DNA from: Embleya hyalina
GTDB lineage: Bacteria > Actinomycetota > Actinomycetes > Streptomycetales > Streptomycetaceae
Assembly (NCBI RefSeq): GCF_003967355.1
Contig: NZ_BIFH01000016.1
Coordinates: 62,001 to 126,000, forward strand
Length of the DNA: 64,000 nt
Reading direction: 5' to 3'
Shown: piece after piece, positions 44,453 to 52,840 of the stretch
How positions within the stretch are numbered: position 1 is the stretch's first letter
Layout: each line of letters begins with the position of its first letter
The notes under the pieces: generated by a model
Databases searched by the model: none
The model's input: only the letters and a program-made list of their open reading frames with translations
Told to the model about the DNA's origin: nothing
Position numbers and translations under genes: made by a program

Positions 44453-45055
44453 ATGGCAATCGTCGTGGCCGAGAAGACCATGTCGTTGGACGGATTCGTC
44501 GCCGACCCGTCGGACGGCGTCGAGGACCTGTTCGGGTGGTACTCGAACGGCAACGTGGAGATCCCCACACCGGGTTCGGGGCCGACCTTCCGTACCTCCG
44601 AGGCGAGCGCCCGCCATCTGCGCAAGACGCTGGTCGACGCCGGGGCCGTCGTCGCCGGCCGCCGGCTGTTCGACCTCACCGACGGGTGGGGCGGCAGCCA
44701 TCCGATCGACGTGCCGGTGTTCGTGGTCACCCACCACGTCCCGCACGAGTGGGTCGCCGCGCATCCGGACGCGCCGTTCACCTTCGTCACCGCCGGGGTG
44801 GCCGACGCGGTCGCCCGAGCCCGGAAGGCGGCCGGCGACCGCACCGTGGGCATCGGCGGCGCCGACATCGTGCGCCAGTGCCTGAACGCGGGCCTGGTCG
44901 ACGAGATCGTGGTGAACCTGGTACCGGTCCTGCTCGGCGCGGGCATCCGCTTCTTCGACCACCTCGCGCACACCCCGATCGAGTTGGAGGCGACCCGGGT
45001 GATCGAGGGCCGACGGGTGACCCACCTGTACTTCCGGGTGGTCGGGCCCGGTTGA
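44453..45055 (+). CDS. RibD C-terminal/dihydrofolate reductase-like protein
   Basis: 200-residue NADPH-binding reductase fold. The start (VAEKTMSLDGFVADP) and the C-terminal IGGADIVRQCLNAGLVDEIVVNLVPVLLG are family signatures. Stand-alone members are reductases of unknown substrate, related to RibD and DHFR. The ATG follows GGGAGGG. It ends 14 bases from the frameshifted MocR gene on the other strand. Confidence 0.9.
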   Translation: MAIVVAEKTMSLDGFVADPSDGVEDLFGWYSNGNVEIPTPGSGPTFRTSEASARHLRKTLVDAGAVVAGRRLFDLTDGWGGSHPIDVPVFVVTHHVPHEWVAAHPDAPFTFVTAGVADAVARARKAAGDRTVGIGGADIVRQCLNAGLVDEIVVNLVPVLLGAGIRFFDHLAHTPIELEATRVIEGRRVTHLYFRVVGPG

Positions 45056-45069
45056 CCGCGCCCGCCCGA

Positions 45070-46502
45070 TCACGGCGCCCGCAGCACCTCCGCCAGCGCG
45101 TCCAGCGTGCCCGGCCAGGCGTGGCCGGGCGAGGCCGCGAAGCCGACCAGGACGCCCTCCTCGGGAGCCGGCCCGTGCCACAACTCGCGTACGCCGCGCA
45201 GCGCCATCCCGCACGCCGCGGCGCGCGCGAGCACCAGGTCCTCGTCCGGCCCGCCCGGCGGCAGCGTCATCAGCACGTGCAGCCCGGCCGCCACCCCGCG
45301 GAACTCCGGCCCGGAAGCGGTCCGTTCGGCACCGAAGCGGCGCACGAGCAGGGCCCGTCGACGGCGATAGCTCAGCCGGGCCGCGCGCACGTGCCGCTCG
45401 TAGTCGTGCCGGTTCAGCAGATCCGCCAGCACCAACTGGCCCAGCCCCTGGGATGCCAGTCGGCCCGGTGCTTGGCCCGCACCACCGGTTCGACCAGGTG
45501 TGCGGGCAGGGCCAGCCAGGCCAGCCGCAGTCCCGGCCCCAACGTCTTGGACACCGACCCGCAATACGCCACATGCTCCGGCGCCATGCCCTGCAACGCG
45601 CCGACGGGCTGCCGGTCGTAGCGGAACTCGCCGTCGTAGTCGTCCTCGACGATCAACGCGCCGCTCGCCCGCGCCCACGCGCACACCCGGTGTCGGCGTC
45701 CGGGTCGCAGCGGCACGCCCGTCGGATACTGGTGCGCCGGCGTCAACACCACGGCGCCGAGCGCCGGATCGGCCAACCGCTCGAAACGCGCGCCCTCGGC
45801 GTCCACCGGCAGCGGCACCACCGCCGGCCCGGCGCGCCGGATCACGTCCCGATACACGTTGTGCCCGGGGTCCTCCATCCCCACCACACGCACCCCGGCC
45901 TCGGCCAGGACGCCCGCGAGCAGCCCGATCGACTGGTAGAAGCCCGAGGTGATCACGATGCGATCGGGCGTGGTCAGCACGCCTCGGGTGCGGCCGAGGT
46001 GTTCGGCCAGCGCGGTGCGCAGTTCGAGCCGGCCCTGCGGGTCGCCGACGCCGTGCACCGCGAGCGGCGCGGCGGTGGTGAGCACCCGACGGGTGGAGCG
46101 CAGCCAGGCGGCGGTCGGGAAGGCCGACACGTCCGGCAGGCCGGGACGCAGGTCGAAGCGGGGCGGGGCGGTCTCCGGCCCGCCGTGTGCGGCCGCGGGC
46201 ACGGCCGGTCCGGGCATGTCGGCGACCCGGGTGCCGGCTCCCCGACGGGTGATCAGGAAGCCTTCGGCGACCAGCTGGTCGTAGGCCGCGGTGACCGTCC
46301 CGCGCGCGAAGCCCAGGTCGGCGGCGAGCCCGCGCGTGGACGGCAGCGGGGCACCGGGCGCCAGCCGCCCGCCGCGGATCGCCGCCCGCAGGGCTCGCTC
46401 CAGACCGACCCGGCGGCCCTCGGCGGTGTCGACGTCGACGTGCAGGTCGATCGCGGCGGCCGCACCGCCCGCCTCACCCACCGCGCTCACGAACCGGACC
46501 AA
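45070..46502 (-). pseudogene. MocR-type regulator (GntR HTH + aminotransferase), frameshifted
   Basis: A single MocR/PdxR-like gene read in two frames. The first frame (46502 to about 45450) gives a GntR-type HTH (residues 20-90) and most of a class I aminotransferase-like domain including the PLP lysine in GSVSKTLGPGLRL. After VVRAKHRADWHP the homology moves to the second frame, which continues as QGLGQLVLADLLNRHDYERHVRAAR and the C-terminal lobe to 45070. One missing base in the GGG run at 45450-45452 explains the shift. Without correction the protein ends at 362 residues and lacks its C-terminal lobe. Either a real loss of function or a sequencing error. Divergent from the metallophosphoesterase. 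Confidence 0.85.
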
Positions 46503-46615
46503 TCCTTCGGCATTTCACTGGATCTTAACCCTGGTCCGGTGGCCCGCGTAGCGTCTACGTCATCACGACCGGTTACACCGGAACGACGTTTCCCCTCGCC
46601 TCCAAGGACCGCCCG

Positions 46616-47368
46616 ATGATCGTGTTCGCGCATCTCAGTGACACCCACCTCGACGGCGGCCGGCGGGCCGCCGAGCGCACCCGCGCGACGATGGAGCACC
46701 TGAACGCGCTCCCCTTCGACCTGGACGCGGTCCTGGTCACCGGCGACATCGTGGACCGGGGCCTGCCCGCCGAATACGACGAGGCCCGCAAGGCGTTGGC
46801 GTCCAGGCACCCGCTGCTGATCCTGCCCGGCAATCACGACGTACGCGGACCGTTTCGCGAGGGGCTGCTCGACGAGCCCGACGACGACGCCCCGATCAAC
46901 CGGGCACATCGCACCGAGCGCGCCGTGTACGCGCTGTGCGACTCGTCGATCCCGGGCCGCGACGACGGGCTGATCGCCGACGAGACGCTGACCTGGTTGA
47001 CCGGGGTGCTGGACGAAACCCCGTCCTCCGTACCGGTGTTCGTGGCCTTCCACCACCCGCCGGTGGAGTTGGGCATCCCGACCATCGACGCGATCCGCCA
47101 GTTCGGCGCGGACCGTCTCGCCGCCGTGGTCGCCGACCGGCCCAACGTGGCCGCGCTGCTGTGTGGACACGCGCACACGCCCGCGGCCACCACGTTCGCC
47201 GGCAAGCCGTTGATCGTCGCCCCGGGCGTGGTCTCCACCGTCAACCTGCCCTGGGAGCGCGCCGACGAGGACGCGCCGTTCGTCGCCGCGGACATCCCGC
47301 CGGCGCTCGCGTTCCACGTGCTGGACGACGCCGGGCGGCTCACCACACATTTCCGCACCGTGGTCTGA
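46616..47368 (+). CDS. CpdA-like metallophosphoesterase
   Basis: 250-residue calcineurin-like phosphoesterase. The metal-binding motifs are present: DTHLDGG near the start, GDIVDRG, GNHDVRG, and C-terminal CGHAHTPA. The layout matches class III 3',5'-cyclic AMP phosphodiesterases (Rv0805/CpdA type), so it may hydrolyse cyclic nucleotides. Divergent from the MocR gene, with 113 bases between. Confidence 0.88.
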   Translation: MIVFAHLSDTHLDGGRRAAERTRATMEHLNALPFDLDAVLVTGDIVDRGLPAEYDEARKALASRHPLLILPGNHDVRGPFREGLLDEPDDDAPINRAHRTERAVYALCDSSIPGRDDGLIADETLTWLTGVLDETPSSVPVFVAFHHPPVELGIPTIDAIRQFGADRLAAVVADRPNVAALLCGHAHTPAATTFAGKPLIVAPGVVSTVNLPWERADEDAPFVAADIPPALAFHVLDDAGRLTTHFRTVV

Positions 47369-47418
47369 TCGCCCGATAGCGTGCCACGGTACGCCAATCG
47401 GAGCGAAGGGGGCCGCTC

Positions 47419-48246
47419 ATGTTCGAACGACGCCGGCAGGATCCGGGGGCCGCGGGCGGGGTCGGTTTCACGGCGGGCCCGGTGCGGGTGCTCGCGGCGG
47501 CGGGCAGCGTGGTCGGCACCCGGTATCGGGCCAACTTCGACGTGTTCGGCCTGGACCCGGACCTGCGCCTGGCCGCCGTGGTCGACGGCATGGGCGACGG
47601 GCCCGGGAGCACGGCGGCCGGACGGATCACGATGACCGGGTTCACCGAGACGGTCCGCCGGGCCGTGCACGGGGGCGGCGCGGCGGACCCGGCGGCGTTG
47701 CGGGCGGGCGTGGCCGGCGTCCAGGACCGGGTGCTGGCCGCGGCCCGCGACCTGGACGGGGTCACCGGCTGCACGCTCACCGCGCTGGTCGCCGACGCGG
47801 GCGCGGGGAGCGATCCCGAGGCCGCCGCGTGGCTGGTCCAGATCGGCGACTCGCGCGGGTATCGCCTGCGGGCCGGATACCTGGAGTTGCTGACGGTGGA
47901 TCACACCGAGGCGTGGTTGGGCGCGGTCTACGGCTGGTACGCGGCCGACTCGCCGGAGGCCGGCGCCGCGCGCTATCGGCTCGGCCGCTACCTCGGACAC
48001 CCCGGTCGGCCCGAACCGGACGTGCTCAACGTGACGTTGCGGCCGGGCGACGTGTACCTGCTGTGCACCGACGGCGTCGCCGAACAGTTGGATTACCACA
48101 CGCTCGGCCGACTGCTCGCCGCGCCGGAGGCGCCCGCGGGGATCGTCGACCGCCTGCTCACCGCGACCCTGGACGCGGGCGGCCACGACAACGCGACCGC
48201 GATCGTGCTCCGCGTGCGGGAGTCGGCGGCGGGGCCGACGCGCTGA
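47419..48246 (+). CDS. PP2C-type serine/threonine phosphatase
   Basis: 275-residue PPM-family phosphatase. The metal-site Asp residues are in VVDGMGDGPGS, GDSRGYRL, CTDGVAEQL and GGHDNATAIV. No membrane or sensor domain. It probably reverses phosphorylation by Hanks-type kinases; no kinase is nearby. Same direction as the metallophosphoesterase and the cyclodeaminase-like gene. Confidence 0.88.
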   Translation: MFERRRQDPGAAGGVGFTAGPVRVLAAAGSVVGTRYRANFDVFGLDPDLRLAAVVDGMGDGPGSTAAGRITMTGFTETVRRAVHGGGAADPAALRAGVAGVQDRVLAAARDLDGVTGCTLTALVADAGAGSDPEAAAWLVQIGDSRGYRLRAGYLELLTVDHTEAWLGAVYGWYAADSPEAGAARYRLGRYLGHPGRPEPDVLNVTLRPGDVYLLCTDGVAEQLDYHTLGRLLAAPEAPAGIVDRLLTATLDAGGHDNATAIVLRVRESAAGPTR

Positions 48247-48351
48247 CCGCACGGCGGTGCGAAGGTTGCCGTCGGGACCGAACACGGATCGGATTCGTGC
48301 GAGGATTCCCGGACATGCGGTAGTCGCCCCCCGAGCGAAGGACGAACTCCC

Positions 48352-48972
48352 ATGCACGACGAGAAGATCGGCGAATACCTGGACCGGCTCGCCGACCGGG
48401 TGCCGGCGCCCGGCGGCGGAGCGGCGGCGGCGCTGCACGTCGCGCAGGCCACCGCGCTGCTCGGGATGGTGGCCCGCTACACCACGGGCGACCGGTACAC
48501 CGAGCACGCCGGCTCGATCGCCGAGGTGATCTCGCTGACCGACGAACTGCGGGCCATGGCACTGCGGTTGGCCGAGGCCGACGCGGCCGCGTTCACCGCG
48601 GTGACGGAGGCGCACCGGCTGCCCCGGGAGAGCGCCAAGGAGGTCTCCGACCGGTCGGCGACCGTGGCCGCCGCGCTGATCGGCGCGGCCAAGCCGCCGG
48701 CCGAGGTGATCGTGGTGGCCTCGGCGTGTGTCGAACTGGCGGAGAAGCTGCTGCCGATCGCCAATCAAGCGGTGATCACCGACGTGGCCGCGGCGGTCGA
48801 GGCGGCGCGGGCGGCGGCGACCACGTCCCGGGTGAACATCGAGGTCAACCTCAACAGCATCAGGGACGAGCAGGTCCGGGCCGAACTCGCCGCGCAGACC
48901 GCCCGGGTGGACGAGATCACCAAGCGCGCCGACGAGGTCACCAAGGCGGTGCGGGCGGCGGTATCGGGCTGA
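48352..48972 (+). CDS. Cyclodeaminase/cyclohydrolase-family protein (FTCD_C)
   Basis: 206-residue all-helical protein of the formiminotetrahydrofolate cyclodeaminase family. Family features: VPAPGGGAAAALHVAQATAL near residue 17 (Gly-rich folate-binding turn) and the paired helices with EVNLNSIRDE near the end. Stand-alone proteins of this family are dimers acting in one-carbon metabolism or unknown reactions. Confidence 0.88.
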   Translation: MHDEKIGEYLDRLADRVPAPGGGAAAALHVAQATALLGMVARYTTGDRYTEHAGSIAEVISLTDELRAMALRLAEADAAAFTAVTEAHRLPRESAKEVSDRSATVAAALIGAAKPPAEVIVVASACVELAEKLLPIANQAVITDVAAAVEAARAAATTSRVNIEVNLNSIRDEQVRAELAAQTARVDEITKRADEVTKAVRAAVSG

Positions 48973-48982
48973 GGCCGCGACC

Positions 48983-49010
48983 GGGGCGGAGTCGATTCCC
49001 ACTCCGCCCC
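48983..49010. terminator. Bidirectional terminator
   Basis: Perfect ten-base stem GGGGCGGAGT / ACTCCGCCCC with an eight-base loop, between the convergent cyclodeaminase-like and resolvase-like genes. Confidence 0.75.
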
Positions 49011-49026
49011 ACGCACCCCACGCACC

Positions 49027-49401
49027 TCACCACCTCGCGACGCGGCGTCCCTCGTGCTCGTGCCAGCGGCCCGGGAGGTCGATGATCTCGGCGCCGGCGG
49101 TGATGAAGCGATCCGCGATGGCGCGGGCGCGCTCGGGGTCGAGCGAGAAGACCCACAGGCCGGGGATCAGGACGATACGGACGGCGCCGGCCAGCACATG
49201 GGCCAGCAGCTGTTCGAGGGCGGGTCGTTCCTCGCGCGAGGAGACACCGTTGTCCAGACACACCACCGGCCGGCTCAGCCCGATGCCCTGCGCGTACGCC
49301 GTCAGCGCGTTGCGGTGGGCGGCCATCTCCCACGGGTCACGCGGGTAGCACCGCAGGTAGGCGACCGGCGCGCCGACGTGCGGAGGGGAGACGGTCGTCA
49401 T
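49027..49401 (-). CDS. Resolvase-N-like small protein
   Basis: 124-residue protein resembling the catalytic domain fold of serine recombinases (VAYLRCYPRDPWEMAAHRNAL, VFSLDPERARAIADRFITAG). The nucleophilic Ser of true resolvases is not obvious at its usual place, and the DNA-binding part is missing, so recombination is unlikely. Similar proteins are frequent in Streptomyces chromosomes. Start at ATG 49401 after GGAAAGGAA. Confidence 0.65.
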   Translation of the reverse strand: MTTVSPPHVGAPVAYLRCYPRDPWEMAAHRNALTAYAQGIGLSRPVVCLDNGVSSREERPALEQLLAHVLAGAVRIVLIPGLWVFSLDPERARAIADRFITAGAEIIDLPGRWHEHEGRRVARW

Positions 49402-49588
49402 GGCGACTGATTCCTTTCCGGCGATCGGCACGGACCCGCGGTCCCGCCTGAGCGCAAGTCAACACCGTCCCGACCCCAGAGGTCTATACCAATATTGTCA
49501 TTCCTGGGTAACTCCTGGGCATCGGCCCACCACGGCGGCCGTCCCGCCGCCCCCGTCGTCTCGCAACGACAAGTCGTACCGTGAAGGC

Positions 49589-49849
49589 ATGAGCACCAAC
49601 GACCCGGACGGGCCGGGTCCCGGGGGTGCCACCCCGAACGGGCCGGTCCCGTCCCAGCGCCGCCGACGCAAGCGCTACTTCGTGATGATGGGCGTGTGCC
49701 TGCTGCTGTTCCTGCTCGCCGGCACGGTGGTCTACCGCTGGTCGTTCCCGGCCGCCGCCGGCATGACGATCGTCGCGATGGCGATCCCCCCGTTCGCCGC
49801 GATCGTGGCCAACCGCCGCGAGCGGGGCGACCGCTGGTGGGACGAGTGA
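49589..49849 (+). CDS. DUF3099-type small membrane protein
   Basis: 86-residue protein with a Pro/Gly-rich start, basic stretch QRRRRKRYF, and two membrane helices (VMMGVCLLLFLLAGTVVY and AGMTIVAMAIPPFAAIVA) followed by NRRERGDRWWDE, the DUF3099 pattern. Function unknown; found throughout actinobacteria. Confidence 0.8.
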   Translation: MSTNDPDGPGPGGATPNGPVPSQRRRRKRYFVMMGVCLLLFLLAGTVVYRWSFPAAAGMTIVAMAIPPFAAIVANRRERGDRWWDE

Positions 49850-49976
49850 CACACCCCGTCGGTCACGGATCGGTTCCGACGCGGTGACAACCCGGAAGGC
49901 GACGAACCATCGCCCCCTCCCGGTCCGTCCCTCCCGACGACCCGCGAACGCGCGGGTGTGTGGGGGAAGGGCGGAG

Positions 49977-50261
49977 ATGGCCGGCGACGCGGGCATACAT
50001 GCGGCACGACGGGGCGCGACGCTCCGGGACGACCCGCTCGGGCGAACGATCCCCGGCGAGCGCGCCGGTCTCGGCGAGCGCATCGACCCCGGCGGGGTGC
50101 GCCGACTCGGCGCCGCCGCCCGACAGGGGCTGCTCCTGCTGCTGCTCGTCGTGGTCGCGGCGGGCCTCGCCGCGGTGTACCCGGACCAGGCGCACCAGGC
50201 GTTCGACCGGTCGCGACCGGTCCTGGACCTGATGCTCGGCTCGCTCGGCGACGTGCGCTGA
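49977..50261 (+). CDS. Small single-pass membrane protein
   Basis: 94-residue protein starting after GGAAGGGCGGAG. A charged N-terminal half is followed by one hydrophobic helix (GLLLLLLVVVAAGLAAVY, about residues 51-68) and a short C-terminal part. Not recognised; codon use is typical of this genome. Confidence 0.55.
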   Translation: MAGDAGIHAARRGATLRDDPLGRTIPGERAGLGERIDPGGVRRLGAAARQGLLLLLLVVVAAGLAAVYPDQAHQAFDRSRPVLDLMLGSLGDVR

Positions 50262-50374
50262 ACCGGGCACGCCGGATGGGCGTGGTTCGACGGGAGAGCG
50301 GCAACCGCGCAGTAGGGTCGGTGGCCGAGCGGCCGGGCGGGGCCCGATCGCGCGAGTCGGGAGAGGACGTCGTC

Positions 50375-51244
50375 ATGGCACCAGTCATCGCGGTCACCGG
50401 AGCGAGCGGGCAGATCGGCGGCCGGGTCGCCCGGCGGCTCGCCGAAGCCGGCGCCGCGCAACGATTGGTGGGACGTGATCCGTCCCGACTGCCCGAACTG
50501 ACCGGCGCGACCCCGGCGCCGCCGGCGACCTACGCCGACGGCGAGGCGATGCGCCGGGCGCTGGACGGCGCGACCGCACTGTTCCTGGTCTCCGCCCGGG
50601 AGAGCGCCGATCGGGTCCGCGAGCACATCTCGGTCGTGGACGCCGCGGTCGCCGCCGGGGTCCACCGCGTCGTCTACGTGTCCTTCCTGAGCGCCGCCCC
50701 CGACGCCACCTTCACCTTCGCCCGCGACCACTGGCACACCGAACAGCACATCCGCGACTCGGGCCTGCGCCACACCTTCCTGCGCGACAGCCTGTACCTG
50801 GCCGGGCTGCCCGCCATGGTCGGACCCGACGGGATCATCCGCGGTCCGGCCGGCGACGGTCGGGTCTCGGCGGTGGCGCACGCCGACATCGCGGACGCCG
50901 CGGCGGCGGTCCTGCTCGGCGGCGACGCGCACGACGACCTCACCTACGACCTCACCGGCCCCGAGGCAATCACCCTGACCGAGGCCGCGGCGGTGCTCAC
51001 CCGCTTCACCGGCCGGCCGATCGGCTACGTGCCCGAGACCCGCGACGAGGCCTACGCCTCACGCGCCCGGTACGACGCGCCGGCCTGGGAGATGGCCGGC
51101 TGGGTGACCTCCTACGAGGCGATCGCGACCGGCGAGATGAGCAAGGTCTCCAACGCGGTACCGATGCTCACCGGCCGCCCGGCGCAGAACCTGGCCGGCT
51201 GGCTGACCACCCACCCGCAATCCTGGAGCCACCTCAAGCCCTGA
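50375..51244 (+). CDS. NmrA-like NAD(P)-binding oxidoreductase (QOR2-like)
   Basis: 289-residue atypical short-chain dehydrogenase. The nucleotide-binding motif is VTGASGQIGGRVARRLAE near residue 6, with VVYVSFLSAAP near residue 98 in place of the Ser-Tyr-Lys active site. Similar to quinone oxidoreductase 2 and other NmrA-type proteins, either NADPH-dependent reductases or redox sensors. The ATG follows GGGAGAGGA. Confidence 0.88.
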   Translation: MAPVIAVTGASGQIGGRVARRLAEAGAAQRLVGRDPSRLPELTGATPAPPATYADGEAMRRALDGATALFLVSARESADRVREHISVVDAAVAAGVHRVVYVSFLSAAPDATFTFARDHWHTEQHIRDSGLRHTFLRDSLYLAGLPAMVGPDGIIRGPAGDGRVSAVAHADIADAAAAVLLGGDAHDDLTYDLTGPEAITLTEAAAVLTRFTGRPIGYVPETRDEAYASRARYDAPAWEMAGWVTSYEAIATGEMSKVSNAVPMLTGRPAQNLAGWLTTHPQSWSHLKP

Positions 51245-51341
51245 GCCCCGCCGGGCCGGCTTCGAGCCCCGGCGGCCGCGCCGCTCCCCCGACCGGCCGC
51301 GCCCGGGTGCGGGGCGCCGGGAGGACGGGTCTGCTGGGGCT

Positions 51342-51539
51342 ATGCACCCCAGACACCCGATCATCGAGCTGACCGAGCTACTGATGCGCGAGACCGATCT
51401 GCCCCAGGATCGCGCGAGCGCTCTCGTACGCCGCATCTGGGACGCGGGCGTGGCCGAGGGCACCCGGCGGATGATGGACGACCTCGCCGCCGCCAACCGC
51501 GAGAGCGAGGAACTGCGCCGCGCCCTGGACGACGAGTGA
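51342..51539 (+). CDS. Small acidic helical protein
   Basis: 65-residue protein with two or three amphipathic helices (IELTELLMRETDLPQDRASA, RIWDAGVAEGTRRMMDDL) and an acidic C-terminus. No SD stronger than GGGAGG about 20 bases upstream. Not recognised. Confidence 0.5.
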   Translation: MHPRHPIIELTELLMRETDLPQDRASALVRRIWDAGVAEGTRRMMDDLAAANRESEELRRALDDE

Positions 51540-51555
51540 GCCCGCCGGACCCGGA

Positions 51556-51597
51556 GGCGTGGTGTCCCCGCTCGGGGCCGGACCGGGACACCACGCC
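51556..51597. terminator. Bidirectional terminator
   Basis: Perfect 13-base stem GGCGTGGTGTCCC / GGGACACCACGCC with a 16-base loop, between convergent small genes. Confidence 0.75.
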
Positions 51598-51620
51598 CGC
51601 CCGTGACGCGGAGCACGCGC

Positions 51621-51812
51621 CTACAGCGGCAGCGTGCCCGCGAGCTGGTTGACCTGGTTCAGGTTGTTGAGGCCGTCGGGATACACCGCACTGGGAACCC
51701 CGGCGACCCGGCCGGTGTTCGGAGTGGGCTCCTGCGCGGAGGCGGCGGACGCGCCGAAGGTCACGGCGAGAGCGGTGCCGGCCAGAGCGGCCGCGGTGAT
51801 GCGCTTGATCAT
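51621..51812 (-). CDS. Small secreted protein
   Basis: 63-residue protein with a clear Sec signal peptide (KRITAAALAGTALAVTFGAS) and cleavage after ASAASA, leaving about 36 residues with Pro/Asn/Gly-rich sequence (TPNTGRVAGVPSAVYPDGLN). No Cys. Start ATG after GGTGGGG. Function unknown; small secreted peptides of this type occur in Streptomyces. Confidence 0.65.
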   Translation of the reverse strand: MIKRITAAALAGTALAVTFGASAASAQEPTPNTGRVAGVPSAVYPDGLNNLNQVNQLAGTLPL

Positions 51813-51942
51813 GCCCCACCCAACGAGGGGCCCGCCCACTTGGTCACCGCGCCGCGCGCCGGCGGGCCCCGGTTCACCTGTTCGGCGTCGGTAGCCCGTT
51901 CCCGAGGGGGAACCGGAGCACCGACACGGAGGAGGAGGGCCG

Positions 51943-52803
51943 ATGCCGGCGGCGCACACGACCCACCCGGAACTGGCCGGATGGTGGCAGGACACCATGA
52001 TCCGCGAGGGCCGGCTGCCGATGGCGCTGGCGTTCGCGTCGCTGCTGCTCACCTTCCTGATCACCCGCACCATCACCCGGCTGATCCGGGCCGGGCGCGG
52101 CCCGTTCCGCAACCTCGACAGCGGCGGGGTGCACATCCACCACGTGGTCCCGGGCATCGTGCTCGCCCTGATCGGCGGCTTCGTCGGCGTCGGGACCGGC
52201 GAACACCTGGTCGGCCGCGCAGTCGCGGGGGTGCTGCTCGGGATCGGCGCGGGGCTGGTCCTGGACGAGTTCGGGATGATCGTGCACCTGGCCGACGTGT
52301 ACTGGTCCGAGCAGGGCCGGATCTCGATCGAGGCCACCGTGCTGACGATCGCCGCGGTCGGCCTGGCGGCGAGCGGGTTCGTGCCCTTCGACGCGCGGCC
52401 CGAGGGCGACAGCGTCGACGACCGGGTGGTGTGGCTGATCGTGCTGCTCCTGGACATCACCATGGCCGCGATCACCTTCGCCAAGGGCAAGGTCGGTACC
52501 GGCGTGATCGGCGTGTTCGTCCCGGTCGTCAACATCGTCGCGGCGATCCGGCTGGCCCGTCCCGGCTCCCCGTGGGCCCGCCGGCGCTACCGCGACCGCC
52601 CGCGAAAGCTCCGCCGCGCCCAGGCCCGGGCCGCGCGCCACAACGCCCGCTGGGGTCCGATCCGCCGCCGCTTCGAGGACACCATCGCGGGCGCCCTGAT
52701 CCCGACCCCGCCCACCCCCGCACCGCCCCCGGAACCCCGCCACCGGGTCACCGTGACCGGCACCCGACACACCTGGACCCGCCCCGCCGCGGACCCGAAC
52801 TGA
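51943..52803 (+). CDS. Multi-pass membrane protein with HIHH motif
   Basis: 286-residue protein with six or so helices (PMALAFASLLLTFLITRTI; VVPGIVLALIGGFVGVGTGE; AVAGVLLGIGAGLVLDEFGM; ATVLTIAAVGLAASGFVPF; VVWLIVLLLDITMAAITF; GVIGVFVPVVNIVAAIRLA) and a basic cytoplasmic tail. The loop GVHIHHVVPG places three His and the DEFGMIVH segment near the membrane, suggesting a metal site. Homologues of unknown function occur in actinobacteria. Confidence 0.75.
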   Translation: MPAAHTTHPELAGWWQDTMIREGRLPMALAFASLLLTFLITRTITRLIRAGRGPFRNLDSGGVHIHHVVPGIVLALIGGFVGVGTGEHLVGRAVAGVLLGIGAGLVLDEFGMIVHLADVYWSEQGRISIEATVLTIAAVGLAASGFVPFDARPEGDSVDDRVVWLIVLLLDITMAAITFAKGKVGTGVIGVFVPVVNIVAAIRLARPGSPWARRRYRDRPRKLRRAQARAARHNARWGPIRRRFEDTIAGALIPTPPTPAPPPEPRHRVTVTGTRHTWTRPAADPN

Positions 52804-52840
52804 CGCCCGGCGCGCACCGGTTGCGCCCGGCGGGCGGGGA

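Noticed and set aside
49027-49401. Mobile-element recombinase
   Set aside because: Only part of the resolvase-like fold, no evident catalytic Ser, no inverted repeats or attachment sites nearby.
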